Shown here piece by piece: positions 1 through 8,040 of a stretch of 64,000 bases of DNA. Every line of letters starts with the position of its first letter. Positions within the stretch are counted from its first letter, which is position 1. Where the stretch lies: positions 1 to 64,000 of the forward strand of contig CAILNT010000037.1 in assembly GCA_903835655.1 (NCBI GenBank). The letters run 5' to 3'. The position numbers and the translations under genes are program-made. The DNA is from an uncultured Pseudomonadota bacterium (GTDB taxonomy: Bacteria > Pseudomonadota > Gammaproteobacteria > Burkholderiales > Thiobacillaceae). The notes under the pieces are model-generated. The model saw only the letters and a list, made by a program, of their open reading frames with translations. It had not been told where the DNA came from and ran no database searches.

Positions 1-140
1 GCCGGGGACCTTCAAGCTGGACTTGGCCCTGCCATGCCTCCAATGGACTCCCCCCTTTACCAAAGGGCGGCCGGGGACCTTCAAGCTGGACTTGGCCCTG
101 CCATGCCTCCAATGGACTCCCCCCTTTACCAAAGGGGGGC
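1..140 (+). repeat. Tandem 69-bp palindromic repeat, in frame inside gshB
   Basis: Two near-identical 69-bp units (about 1-69 and 70-138) lie head to tail. Each contains a hairpin of the form CCCTTT-ACC-AAAGGG; in the second unit the stem extends to nine pairs (119-127 with 131-139). Because 69 is divisible by three, the repeat reads through in the gshB frame and encodes two 23-residue peptides beginning [11 protein letters not shown]. The array may continue left of the window. It looks like a mobile intergenic palindromic element captured by a gene. Confidence 0.85.
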
Positions 141-933
141 GGGGGGGGATTTGGCCGGGGCTGGCTGGTTCGAGCGTGGCGACACGGCCTGGCTGGATCT
201 GGCCTGGTTCGACGCGGTCATCATGCGCACCGACCCCCCCTTCGACCAAGCCTATCTCTACGCCACCTGGCTGCTGGAAATGGCCGAACGCCTGGGCGCG
301 CGGGTATTCAACCGACCCCGGGCACTACGCGATTTCAACGAAAAACTGGCGATCGCGCGCTTTCCCCAGTTCATCGCCCCCACACTGGTGACCTGCCACG
401 CCGATCTGATCCGGGCGTTCCTCGCCGAACAAGGCGACATCATCGTGAAACCCCTGAACGCGATGGGGGGCGCCTCGGTGTTCCGTTTGCGCCCCGAGGA
501 TGCCAACCTGGGCGCGATCCTGGAGACCATCACCCATTACGGCCATGAAACCGTGATGGCGCAACGCTATCTCCCCGAGATCAGGGAGGGCGACAAACGC
601 ATCCTGCTGATCGCCGGCGAGGCCGTGCCCCATTGTCTGGCGCGGATTCCGGCCGAAGGCGAAACCCGAGGCAACCTGGCTGCCGGCGGCACCGGCGTAG
701 CGCACCCCTTGTCGCCGCGCGACCGGGAAATCGCCAGCACCCTGGGGCCGGAACTGAAAGCCGCCGGCCTGCTGCTGGTCGGGCTGGACGTGATCGGCGA
801 CTGCCTCACCGAGGTGAACGTCACCAGCCCCACCTGTTTCCAGGAAATCACCCAGCAGACCGGCTTCGACGTGGCAGGAATGTTCATGGACGCGCTGGAG
901 CAAGAGGTCGGCCGTGCGCTGCGAATCGGGTAG
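1..933 (+). CDS. gshB: Glutathione synthetase, 3' part (5' end outside window)
   Basis: ATP-grasp ligase joining gamma-glutamylcysteine and glycine to make glutathione in the cytosol. From the WFERGDTAW region onward the protein aligns well from memory with E. coli Gsh[11 protein letters not shown], the glycine-rich loop [23 protein letters not shown] and the C-terminal [11 protein letters not shown]. The reading frame stays open to base 1, so the N-terminal domain is presumably upstream. The ORF-track start at 34 is an internal Met of the repeat and is unlikely to be the real start. The repeat-encoded residues fall just before the WF segment, roughly where E. coli GshB has a variable stretch between its N-terminal domain and the PPFD motif. 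Whether the upstream part is intact cannot be seen. Confidence 0.9.
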   Translation, partial: AGDLQAGLGPAMPPMDSPLYQRAAGDLQAGLGPAMPPMDSPLYQRGAGGDLAGAGWFERGDTAWLDLAWFDAVIMRTDPPFDQAYLYATWLLEMAERLGARVFNRPRALRDFNEKLAIARFPQFIAPTLVTCHADLIRAFLAEQGDIIVKPLNAMGGASVFRLRPEDANLGAILETITHYGHETVMAQRYLPEIREGDKRILLIAGEAVPHCLARIPAEGETRGNLAAGGTGVAHPLSPRDREIASTLGPELKAAGLLLVGLDVIGDCLTEVNVTSPTCFQEITQQTGFDVAGMFMDALEQEVGRALRIG

Positions 934-1000
934 GGTGCTGGAACGTCGGGTTACGGCGCGAAATGATGCGCCTAAACCAGGCCACACATGGGTCCGGCAT

Positions 1001-2032
1001 ATGTTGCTGGCTGCTCTGGCGCTGTTCCTCCTTTCCGGCTGTGGCGAGCGCCTGCATAAACAGCAATCCTATGTGTTCGGCACCCTGGTGGAAATCACCA
1101 TCTACGGCGAGAGCGAGGACCATGCGCGGCAGGCGTCCGACCGGGTGCTGCGCGAATTCGACAGGATGCACCATGAACTCCACGCGTGGGAGCCGGGGCC
1201 GCTGAACAGCCTCAACGAGCGGATCGCAAAGGCGACACTGCACAAGCCCGCACGCGCGACCTTGAGCCCGGAGCTGGCCGCCATGCTGGTCGACGCCACT
1301 CGCTTGTCTGTGCGGGCCGAAGGCCTGTTCAATCCCGCGATCGGCAACCTGGTGCGGCTTTGGGGCTTCCATTCCGACACCTTCGTGCCGCGCAGGCCGG
1401 GTCCGCAGGACATCCAGCGCCTGGTGCAAGGGCATCCGAGCATGGAGGACCTGAAGATCGACGGGCTCCGAATGGAATGCGCCAATCCAGCGGTGCGGTT
1501 GGATCTGGGCGGCTATGCCAAGGGCTATGCCCTCGACGTGGCCGGGGCCATGTTGAAGCGCCAGGGGGTGAACAACGCCCTGATCAACATCGGCGGAAAC
1601 ATCCTGGCCCTGGGAAAGAAGGGCAGTTCGGCCTGGAGGGTGGGCATCCAGCATCCGCGCCACGCCGGCGCCCTGGCCTCCCTGGAACTGCATGACGGGG
1701 AAGCCATCGGCACCTCCGGAGACTATCAGCGTTACTTCGAGCTGGACGGCAAGCGATACTGCCACCTGATCGACCCGCGCACCGGCTGGCCGGCGAACCA
1801 GGCCGAGGCGGTGACGATCCTCGCCCACGGGCCTCGTGCCGGAACCTTGTCGGACGCGCCCAGCAAGCCCCTGTTCATCGCCGGCCCCGCCGGCTGGAGG
1901 CGCATGGCGGAAAAGATGGGCATCCGTGACGCCCTGTTCATCGCCGCCGACGGCCATGTCAGCGCCACCCGCGCCCTGGGTGAGCGCCTCCTCTGGGAGA
2001 CGCCCGCGCCCGCCGTGAGCCTGGTCGAGTAG
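1001..2032 (+). CDS. apbE: FAD:protein FMN transferase (ApbE), lipoprotein
   Basis: Transfers FMN from FAD onto a threonine of partner flavoproteins (for example NqrB/RnfG-type subunits) in the periplasm. The ATG at 1001 gives a compact lipoprotein signal, MLLAALALFLLSGC, with the lipobox Cys near residue 14. The ORF can also be opened at GTG 914 or 935, but that would put about 25 residues before the hydrophobic stretch. Family signatures follow: FGTLVEITIYG, FNPAIGNLVRLWGF, LDLGGYAKGYALD, INIGGNILALG and HLIDPRTGWPA. The usual DALSTALF segment reads DAPSKPLF, a small departure near the metal/FAD site. It follows gshB by 67 bases. No flavoprotein target gene is visible nearby. Confidence 0.93.
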   Translation: MLLAALALFLLSGCGERLHKQQSYVFGTLVEITIYGESEDHARQASDRVLREFDRMHHELHAWEPGPLNSLNERIAKATLHKPARATLSPELAAMLVDATRLSVRAEGLFNPAIGNLVRLWGFHSDTFVPRRPGPQDIQRLVQGHPSMEDLKIDGLRMECANPAVRLDLGGYAKGYALDVAGAMLKRQGVNNALINIGGNILALGKKGSSAWRVGIQHPRHAGALASLELHDGEAIGTSGDYQRYFELDGKRYCHLIDPRTGWPANQAEAVTILAHGPRAGTLSDAPSKPLFIAGPAGWRRMAEKMGIRDALFIAADGHVSATRALGERLLWETPAPAVSLVE

Positions 2033-2086
2033 GCTTGGCCTTTCCGCCTATAGTGGTTTGTATTCGTGTCGGAGGAAGGGGCCGGC

Positions 2087-2623
2087 ATGTATTCCTGGAA
2101 AACGCACTTCGTCGTCCTGGCCGACTACCAGCACTGGGCCAATGAAGCGCTGTTCGCCTGTCTGGATCGCCTTCGGGAAGAGGTCATCGCCAGCGATCAG
2201 TGCCTGCCTTACACGAGCATCCACCATACGCTCGACCACCTGCTCCTGGTCGGCCAGGTCTGGCATGCGCGCCTGCAAGGCCTGCACTGGGAAGCGAACT
2301 ACCGGGTGATCCACCACCCCGATTTCCGCGAGCTGAAACAAGCCTTGCGGCGCGAGGCGCGCCAACTGCAAGGCTGGCTGGAGGCGGCACCGGACACGCG
2401 CTTTCAGACGAAGATTCATTACGTCGGCGGCGGCTTGCCGAAAGACGTGTGGGTCCGGGACGCGCTGACGCATCTGTTCACCCGGTATGCCCACCACCGT
2501 GGCCAGGTTTCGGCGGTCGTCACCCGTCTGGGCGGCCCGGCTGCGGATATGGATTTCCTCCGCTACCGGCGCGAAATGGACAAGGTGCTGGCCGAGACAG
2601 GGAGCCCGTCGCGGGCCGATTGA
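2087..2623 (+). CDS. DinB/YfiT-fold putative metal-dependent protein
   Basis: About 178 residues, predicted to form the four-helix DinB bundle. The spaced histidines typical of the family metal site are present: HHTLDHLL near residue 50, and HLFTRYAHHRGQ near residue 138. DinB-fold proteins are often thiol-dependent S-transferases or of unknown activity, so no substrate is proposed. The ORF track opens at GTG 2066, but GGAGGAAGG (2071-2079) then lies inside the gene. That sequence is well placed to serve ATG 2087, which I chose. It is convergent with the thioredoxin-like gene to its right. Confidence 0.8.
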   Translation: MYSWKTHFVVLADYQHWANEALFACLDRLREEVIASDQCLPYTSIHHTLDHLLLVGQVWHARLQGLHWEANYRVIHHPDFRELKQALRREARQLQGWLEAAPDTRFQTKIHYVGGGLPKDVWVRDALTHLFTRYAHHRGQVSAVVTRLGGPAADMDFLRYRREMDKVLAETGSPSRAD

Positions 2624-2655
2624 TCCGGTCGAGAGGCCGCTGCGGGACGCCGCAC

Positions 2656-3192
2656 CTATCGGCGAGGCAGCGCTTCGTGCACGGCCAGCAAGGGTCCGAG
2701 CAGCGCTTCCAGTCGACCCGCATGCACTTGGCCGGCGATGCGCTCGCGAACCCGACCATCGCGATCGATCACGAAGGACAAAGGCATCCTGTTTACCCCG
2801 CCGAAGGCCTGTACTATGAGCGGCGTGGCTAACGGCGCCGGGAAGCTGTATCCCTGGGTGCGCATGAAATCGTCCACCTCGCCCTGGGTTTTATCCAGGC
2901 TGTAGGCGACAATCTCCAGTCCGCGCGCACGGTTGGCCTGGTAGTACGCCTGCATGGCCGGCATTTCGTGGCGGCAGTAAGGGCACCAGGTGGCCCAGAA
3001 GTTCACCAGGACCACCTTGCCGCGCAGGTCGGAAAGCAGTTTTCCAGACTGGATCGGGACCGCCGGCGCCGGCTGGTTCTGTTCCGTCACCCAGGCCGGG
3101 GGGCGGAACCACAGGTAAGCGATCAGCCCGAACAGGATCCATGTCGACGGGCTGGGTTGCAGTTTTTTGAGGAAGTCCCTTGTCATCATCAT
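2656..3192 (-). CDS. TlpA/ResA-type membrane-anchored thioredoxin
   Basis: 178 residues: one N-terminal transmembrane anchor (about residues 17-30, STWILFGLIAYLWF), then a thioredoxin fold facing the periplasm. The redox motif is WCPYC within VLVNFWATWCPYCRHEMP, and the cis-proline region is NRMPLSFVIDRDGRV. Such proteins reduce disulfides, for example in cytochrome c maturation or periplasmic protein repair; the partner here is not evident. The first three codons are consecutive ATGs, so the start is uncertain by a few residues. Its 5' end overlaps the divergent methyltransferase start by about 13 bases. Confidence 0.88.
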   Translation of the reverse strand: MMMTRDFLKKLQPSPSTWILFGLIAYLWFRPPAWVTEQNQPAPAVPIQSGKLLSDLRGKVVLVNFWATWCPYCRHEMPAMQAYYQANRARGLEIVAYSLDKTQGEVDDFMRTQGYSFPAPLATPLIVQAFGGVNRMPLSFVIDRDGRVRERIAGQVHAGRLEALLGPLLAVHEALPRR

Positions 3193-4592
3193 CCAACTCC
3201 GATCGTCCCAAAATCACGCTCAAACGGCCCGCCGAAGCCCCAGCACCCGACGCGGCCGCATCCAAGTTCCGGCCCAAGCTGGGCGACCGTCGCGCCGGCC
3301 GGCCGCGCCCGGTCGAACCCGTTTCCGGGCAGCAGGATAAACCGCCTGCGAAACCGCGCAAGCCGAGACCGCAAGCCGAGCCCTCGCACACCGACCGCCC
3401 GGAGCGTTCCGCGTCTGGCAAGCCGCGCCGTTCGCCCCCCCCCGTCACGACGACCCGGCACCGCTTTTTCGTCTCCTGCCCGCGCGGCATGGAAGAGCAA
3501 CTGGCGCGGGAACTGGCGGAAATCGGCGCAGGGGACCAGATGCCCGCGCACGGTGGAGTCACCTTCCTGGGCGACATGGTGTTGGCCTGGAAGGTGAACC
3601 TCTGGAGCCGCCTGGGGATACGCGTGCTCTGGCAGGTGATCGAAGGACGTTATCGCACGGAGGACGACCTCTTCGAAGCCGCGATGAGCGTCGACTGGCC
3701 CGGTTTGTTCGATGTCACGCGCAGCATCGCCGTGACCACCGTGGGCAAGTCCAGCCCGCTGAAGAGTCTCAACTTCGTCACCCTGCGCATCAAGGATGCG
3801 GTCTGTGACCGTTTCCGCGCCGTCTGCGGCGAACGCCCCAGCGTGGATACCCACGAACCACAAGTGCACCTCACGCTGTTCCTGGCCGAGGAGCGCTTCA
3901 CCCTCTACCTGGATCTTTCCGGGACTCCGCTCAACCGACGCGGATACCGCGTCGAAGCCGCCGCGGCCCCCCTCAACGAAAATCTCGCGGCTGGCCTCCT
4001 GAAACTGGCTGGCTGGACCCCGAATATCCCGCTCTATGACCCGATGATGGGGGGCGGCACCATCCTGCTCGAAGCCGCCCTGATTGCGCTCAACATCGCG
4101 CCCGGCCTGAAACGCCACTTCGCCTTCGAAAATCTGGCCAACTTCGACATGATCGAATGGCAACGCCTGCGCAAGAACGCCCAGGCGGAGGCGCGGGAGG
4201 CGCACCCGCTCCCCATTTTCGGCTCCGACAGCGATCCGCTGATGGTCCGCGCCGCCGGACTCAACCTGAAAGCCGCCGGCGTATTCGACTGCGTGCGCCT
4301 GATGGAAGCCGATTTCCTCAACGTCGACCCGCCCACCGAAACCGGCCTCATCGTCAGCAACCCGCCCTACGGCGTGCGCCTGGGTAGCGAGGACGATCTG
4401 GCCGCCTTCTACCATGCGATCGGTGACAACCTGAAGCAGCATTTTCCCGGCTGGACGGCGTGCTTCATTTCCGGCGATCCCGAGTTCGCGCGCGCCATCG
4501 GCCTCAAGGCCAGCCGCCGCACGCCCCTGTTCAACGGCCCGCTGGAGTGCCGACTGTTCGAATATCAACTGGTGGCCGGCAGCAATCGTTAA
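3180..4592 (+). CDS. rlmL: RlmL-like 23S rRNA (guanine-N2) methyltransferase
   Basis: 470 residues. The first ~95 are a basic, Pro/Arg/Ser-rich low-complexity tail. A THUMP-type RNA-binding region (from HRFFVSCPRGMEEQLARELAE) and a Rossmann SAM-dependent methyltransferase follow. Catalytic-domain signatures are DPMMGGGTILLEAALIAL (SAM binding) and NPPYG (base-flipping motif IV). It matches the N-terminal half of E. coli RlmL/YcbY, which makes m2G2445 in 23S rRNA. The C-terminal RlmK half is absent, as in many proteobacteria. The start is TTG at 3180, preceded by GAGGAA about six bases upstream. The extension could be trimmed if a later start is used, but no better-placed one is visible. Confidence 0.88.
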   Translation: MSSSSNSDRPKITLKRPAEAPAPDAAASKFRPKLGDRRAGRPRPVEPVSGQQDKPPAKPRKPRPQAEPSHTDRPERSASGKPRRSPPPVTTTRHRFFVSCPRGMEEQLARELAEIGAGDQMPAHGGVTFLGDMVLAWKVNLWSRLGIRVLWQVIEGRYRTEDDLFEAAMSVDWPGLFDVTRSIAVTTVGKSSPLKSLNFVTLRIKDAVCDRFRAVCGERPSVDTHEPQVHLTLFLAEERFTLYLDLSGTPLNRRGYRVEAAAAPLNENLAAGLLKLAGWTPNIPLYDPMMGGGTILLEAALIALNIAPGLKRHFAFENLANFDMIEWQRLRKNAQAEAREAHPLPIFGSDSDPLMVRAAGLNLKAAGVFDCVRLMEADFLNVDPPTETGLIVSNPPYGVRLGSEDDLAAFYHAIGDNLKQHFPGWTACFISGDPEFARAIGLKASRRTPLFNGPLECRLFEYQLVAGSNR

Positions 4593-4663
4593 CCCGCGGT
4601 TCCCCCCCGCCGCTTCGAAGCGCATGATGCGGGGGCCTCCCATGTATCCCGAGCTTCACCTCC

Positions 4664-5377
4664 ATGAACAGATTGCCGATCTCCCCTGCGCGCATATCCG
4701 AAACCCTGCACCGCCTGGCCTATTTTCAGTCCTGGCCCGATGCGGCCCTGGAACACCTGGCGGCCGGGTCCAAGATCATCACCTTGCCCAAACATGGCGC
4801 GATGGCGCAGAAGAATGAGCGCCTCGAGTTCCTGTATGTGGTGGTGAGCGGACTGATCCGGGTATTCATCCCGCTGCCGAACAACATGGAGCGCGTGGTT
4901 TCCCTGGTCGGGCCGGGGGAAAGCCTGGGCGAAGCCTGTCTGGTCCTCGACGAGGTCTGTCCCTACCACGCCGTCGCCGGCAAGGACAGCCACCTCCTGG
5001 CCATTGACGCCATGGTCTTCCGCCGCGAACTGGGCAAGGATATCGCGCTCACGCGGCAGGCGCTGGAAATGGTGTCGCGGCGCTTCATGGAGAACCTGCG
5101 CGACACCGAAATCTGCGCCCAGCGATCCAGTGTGCTGCGGGTGGCCAGCTATCTCCTGCTGCACCGTCCCACGCCGGAAGACATCAGCTTCACCTTCCAG
5201 TTGCCTGCCCGCAAGCAGGACGTCGCCGCCAAACTAGGATTGACCCAGGAAACCCTGTCGCGCGTGCTCGGGTTTCTCGACAAGCAAGGGCTGATCCAGG
5301 TGAATGCCGGCAAGATTCGAATCGAGGACGCACCCAGGCTGGCGCAAATCACGACGATGAAAAACTGCAACGACTAG
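4664..5377 (+). CDS. Crp/Fnr-family transcriptional regulator
   Basis: 237 residues: an N-terminal cyclic-nucleotide-binding-type beta-roll (about 20-140), a long dimerisation helix, and a C-terminal winged helix with recognition region DVAAKLGLTQETLSRVLGFLDKQGL. The N-terminal cysteine cluster that ligates the Fe-S centre in FNR is absent, and the cAMP-pocket signature of CRP is not obvious. The effector is therefore unknown; a Dnr/FixK-like role is possible. The ATG at 4664 has only a weak ribosome site (CACCTCC). It is a single gene followed by a repeat-rich gap. Confidence 0.85.
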   Translation: MNRLPISPARISETLHRLAYFQSWPDAALEHLAAGSKIITLPKHGAMAQKNERLEFLYVVVSGLIRVFIPLPNNMERVVSLVGPGESLGEACLVLDEVCPYHAVAGKDSHLLAIDAMVFRRELGKDIALTRQALEMVSRRFMENLRDTEICAQRSSVLRVASYLLLHRPTPEDISFTFQLPARKQDVAAKLGLTQETLSRVLGFLDKQGLIQVNAGKIRIEDAPRLAQITTMKNCND

Positions 5378-5395
5378 GGGACTGCTGAACGATTC

Positions 5396-5425
5396 GTATC
5401 GCGGGCAAGCCTGCTCCTACAAGCC
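5396..5425. repeat. REP-like intergenic repeat (GCGGGCAAGCCTGC core)
   Basis: The segment TCGCGGGCAAGCCTGCTCC resembles REP-type sequences common in proteobacterial intergenic DNA. The same core recurs at 25491, where both arms of the hairpin are present. Here only one arm is clear. Confidence 0.6.
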
Positions 5426-5525
5426 CTTGTTTTTGCGGGAGCGGGGGCCCGTGAGGACATCCACGCCGACAGCGACGTGGATGTCCTGGTCGGAAGCGTC
5501 CCCGACGCAGTACCCGATTTCACCG
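5426..5525 (+). pseudogene. Remnant of MNT-type nucleotidyltransferase
   Basis: In frame 2 this gap translates to LVFAGAGAREDIHADSDVDVLVG, followed by SVPDAVPDF. That is the core of minimal nucleotidyltransferases, whose usual pattern is LFGSRARGE...SDxDLLV; both catalytic-type aspartates are present (DSDVDVLV). There is no start codon in a suitable place, the GSRARG loop is degraded to AGAGAR, and the frame runs into a repeat on the right. It is best read as a decayed fragment of an antitoxin-like gene rather than a working one. Confidence 0.6.
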
Positions 5526-5532
5526 ACCATAT

Positions 5533-5570
5533 TCACCCCCTCCCCTTCAAGGGGCCGGGGTGGGGATGGC
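5533..5570. repeat. GC-rich palindromic intergenic repeat
   Basis: CCCCTCCCCTTCAAGGGG followed by CCGGGGTGGGGATGG is the widespread C-run/G-run intergenic palindrome. A related copy lies at 30863. It abuts the nucleotidyltransferase remnant on its right side. Confidence 0.55.
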
Positions 5571-5825
5571 GCTTTACCCGGCCCTCCCTCGGGCTCCGGT
5601 AATTTTGACTGACATCAACGAAGCACCAGGGTAATTCATTCCAGTCGATAGACCGGTATATCCTGCACGTCCAAGTCGTTCGTCGGCCCGTCCCAAGAAC
5701 GACCTGGGCATGACGACCGCCGTGGATAAGTGGGGGAGAACGCCACACCACAGCGATGGGCTGATCCACGGGTCACCCATGTTACGCAGCAAACCGGTTT
5801 CTGTATGGAGGAGACTTGGTTCCAA
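5571..5825. other. Intergenic DNA, no supported gene
   Basis: No ORF here has family resemblance or a convincing ribosome site. The 78-codon minus-strand ORF (5533-5769) runs into the repeat and is not supported. With the repeats and remnant to its left this makes a gap of about 480 bases between crp/fnr and phrB. Confidence 0.5.
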
Positions 5826-5852
5826 ACGCCCCGATTCATTCGGGGCGTTTTT
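5826..5852. terminator. Rho-independent terminator beside phrB
   Basis: Nine-pair stem ACGCCCCGA / TCGGGGCGT with loop TTCAT, followed on the plus strand by five T residues. It begins 8 bases beyond the phrB stop codon. On the minus strand the trailing T-run is only three long, so it is strongest for plus-strand transcription but probably also stops phrB. Confidence 0.75.
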
Positions 5853-5860
5853 CATGCCTG

Positions 5861-7255
5861 TCACCGCGCTTTGAACAGCGCCAACGTTTCCAGCCTCGCG
5901 TGGGCATGGTCGACGATCGGGAGCGGGTAGTCGCGGCCTATGCGCGTGCCACAAGCGGCCTGCTGCGCCGCGCTCATCTTCCAGGGCGCGTGGAGGAAAG
6001 GCAGAGGCACTTGCGCCAGTTCGGGGAGCTGGCTGCGGATGAAATCCCCTTGCGGGTCGTATCGTTGCGACTGGGTGACCGGGTTGAAGATGCGGAACCA
6101 GGGCTGCGCGTCCGTGCCCACGCCCGCGCTCCACTGCCAGCCGCCGACATTGGCGGCCTGATCGTAGTCGAGCAACTTCGCCGCGAAATGGCGTTCGCCC
6201 AGACGCCAGTCCACGAGCAGATCCTTCACCAGGAAGCTGGCGGCGATCATGCGCAGGCGGTTGTGCATGAAACCGGTCTGTTCGAGCTGGCGTAGCGCGG
6301 CATCGACCAGGGGATAACCGGTGCGCGCCTCGCACCAGGCGGTGAAATGGCCAGGCGGGTTGGGCCAGGCCAGGCCGGCGAATTTCTGCTGGAAGGCCAG
6401 CGTTGCAGTCTGTGGATGGTGCCACAACAGCGTCTGATAAAAATCGCGCCAGATCAGCTCGGACAGCCAGCTCGCCCCAGACTCGCCCTGGTCCCGGGCG
6501 TAGCGGACCAGCTCGCGCAGGGAAATCGTGCCGAACCGCAGATGTACGGAGAGGCCCGAGGTGGCGTCCCAAGCCGGATAGTCGCGGCGTTCGTGGTATT
6601 GGGTGATGCGCGGGCGAAACGCGGAGAACGCAACTCTGGCGCCGGACTCACCCGGGCGGATGCGCAGGCCGCCGGGATGGAAGCCGAGCGCTTCCAGGCT
6701 GGGCAGATCGGCGGGGCGGGGGACGGCCGCCAGCCCGGTTTCCTCCTGCCCCCAGGCAGCCAGATCGGCCCCGCCCACCTTCGCCAGCCAGGCTCGCTTG
6801 TATGGCGTGAATACGTGAAAGGGCCGGCCCGCGGCGTTGAGGAGTTCATCGCACTCGAAGATCACCTGGTCCTTCACCAGCACCAGGTCGCGGCCGTCCG
6901 CGCGCAAGGCCTCGGCCACCAGTGCGTCGCGGGTGCGGGCCAGGGGCTCGTAATCGCGCGCGGCGAAGACGGCGCCCACCTGCAAGCGCCTGGCGAGTTG
7001 CGGAATCAGCTCGCGCGCGCGGCCGTGCAACACATGCAGTCCGCCGCCGCGGCCTTCCAGGCTGGCGCGCAACTCGGCGACGCTGTGCCAGATGAATTCC
7101 ACACGCCGGTCGCTTCGATCCGCCAGGTCGTCGAGCAGATCGCGGTCGAAGACGAAGACGCAATGCACGCGCAGCGCCGCGGCCAGGGCCTGGTGCAAGG
7201 TGGCGTGATCGGTAATGCGCAGGTCACGGCGAAACCAGAGGAGAGCAGAGTCCAT
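5861..7255 (-). CDS. phrB: Deoxyribodipyrimidine photolyase (class I)
   Basis: 464 residues. Light-driven repair of cyclobutane pyrimidine dimers with FADH- as catalytic cofactor. The N-terminal antenna domain begins LLWFRRDLRITDH. The C-terminal FAD domain has SVHLRFGTISLRELV, WLSELIWRDFYQ, NRLRMIAASFLVKDLLVDWR and DYDQAANVGGWQW, the standard flavin- and lesion-pocket motifs. The ORF track extends to 7480, but homology begins at the ATG at 7255; the extra N-terminus is non-conserved antisense of the intergenic region. It is a single gene transcribed away from the pyrimidine operon. Confidence 0.95.
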   Translation of the reverse strand: MDSALLWFRRDLRITDHATLHQALAAALRVHCVFVFDRDLLDDLADRSDRRVEFIWHSVAELRASLEGRGGGLHVLHGRARELIPQLARRLQVGAVFAARDYEPLARTRDALVAEALRADGRDLVLVKDQVIFECDELLNAAGRPFHVFTPYKRAWLAKVGGADLAAWGQEETGLAAVPRPADLPSLEALGFHPGGLRIRPGESGARVAFSAFRPRITQYHERRDYPAWDATSGLSVHLRFGTISLRELVRYARDQGESGASWLSELIWRDFYQTLLWHHPQTATLAFQQKFAGLAWPNPPGHFTAWCEARTGYPLVDAALRQLEQTGFMHNRLRMIAASFLVKDLLVDWRLGERHFAAKLLDYDQAANVGGWQWSAGVGTDAQPWFRIFNPVTQSQRYDPQGDFIRSQLPELAQVPLPFLHAPWKMSAAQQAACGTRIGRDYPLPIVDHAHARLETLALFKAR

Positions 7256-7343
7256 CCCGCGATGATGGCGCAGAGGCTGGCGAATACCAACACCTGGTTC
7301 ACCAAGGGTAACGCCTACAAGTTCTGATATACGGCGAACCGTG

Positions 7344-7382
7344 ACGGCCCCTCCGGTGCCTGGCGGAGGGGCCGTTTCGCGT
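7344..7382. terminator. Strong hairpin, probable rho-independent terminator
   Basis: Twelve-pair stem ACGGCCCCTCCG / CGGAGGGGCCGT with an eight-base loop, followed on the plus strand by TTCGCGTTTT. No intact plus-strand gene ends just before it, so it may be left over from a lost gene, or it may insulate the divergent phrB and yqgE promoters. Confidence 0.65.
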
Positions 7383-7479
7383 TTTCCAGCCGCGGCGGCC
7401 GTTGCTCGAGCGAACCCAACGGCCCCCTCTGGCCGTCCTCGGGCAGGGTTACAATCCGCTGCAACAACCGGACGCCCCA

Positions 7480-8040
7480 ATGGACAACGCCAACTTCACA
7501 GACCATTTCCTGATCGCCATGCCCAAGATGATGGACCCCAATTTCGCAGGCACGCTGACCTACATCTGCGATCATGGCGAACAGGGCGCGCTGGGCGTGG
7601 TGGTGAATCGCCCCATCGAGCTCAACCTGGAGAGCCTGTTCAGCCAGATCGGGCTCGAACTCCAGGACGAACACCTGAAGCAAGAGCCGGTGTACTACGG
7701 CGGTCCGGTTCAGGTTGAACGCGGCTTCGTGCTGCACCGGCCGGTGGGCGCCTGGGGCTCCACCTTGTCGGTCAAGGACCGCGTCGGCCTGACCACCTCC
7801 AAGGACATCCTCGAGGCCACGGCCCGCTGCGACGGCCCTGCCGAGATCCTGGTGACCCTGGGCTATGCCGGCTGGGCGCCAGGCCAACTGGAGGACGAAA
7901 TCAAGCAAAACGCATGGCTGACCGTGGCCGCCGATCCTCAGGTGATCTTCGGCTACCCTCCTGCCGCGCGCCTGAACGCCGCCATGCAGCTCCTGGGCAT
8001 CAATTTGTCCATGCTCTCCGAAGAAGCCGGGCACGCATGA
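7480..8040 (+). CDS. yqgE: YqgE/AlgH family protein
   Basis: 186 residues, a soluble two-domain fold of unresolved biochemical function; AlgH was originally linked to alginate regulation in Pseudomonas. Signatures are [32 protein letters not shown] and [13 protein letters not shown] start at the ATG at 7480 rather than the track's upstream codon because conservation begins at [22 protein letters not shown] hexamer at 7450 could be the -10 element of the operon. Its stop overlaps the ruvX start (ATGA), the first link of a five-gene coupled operon. Confidence 0.94.
   Translation: MDNANFTDHFLIAMPKMMDPNFAGTLTYICDHGEQGALGVVVNRPIELNLESLFSQIGLELQDEHLKQEPVYYGGPVQVERGFVLHRPVGAWGSTLSVKDRVGLTTSKDILEATARCDGPAEILVTLGYAGWAPGQLEDEIKQNAWLTVAADPQVIFGYPPAARLNAAMQLLGINLSMLSEEAGHA

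Noticed and set aside
5533-5769. 78-codon minus-strand ORF in the gap after crp/fnr
   Set aside because: It runs through the palindromic repeat, has no ribosome site and resembles nothing known.
7391-7440. GGCCGTTG...CAACGGCC hairpin as a possible pyr attenuator
   Set aside because: It lies upstream of the most likely -10 element (TACAAT at 7450), so it would not be transcribed, and there is no PyrR-binding consensus.
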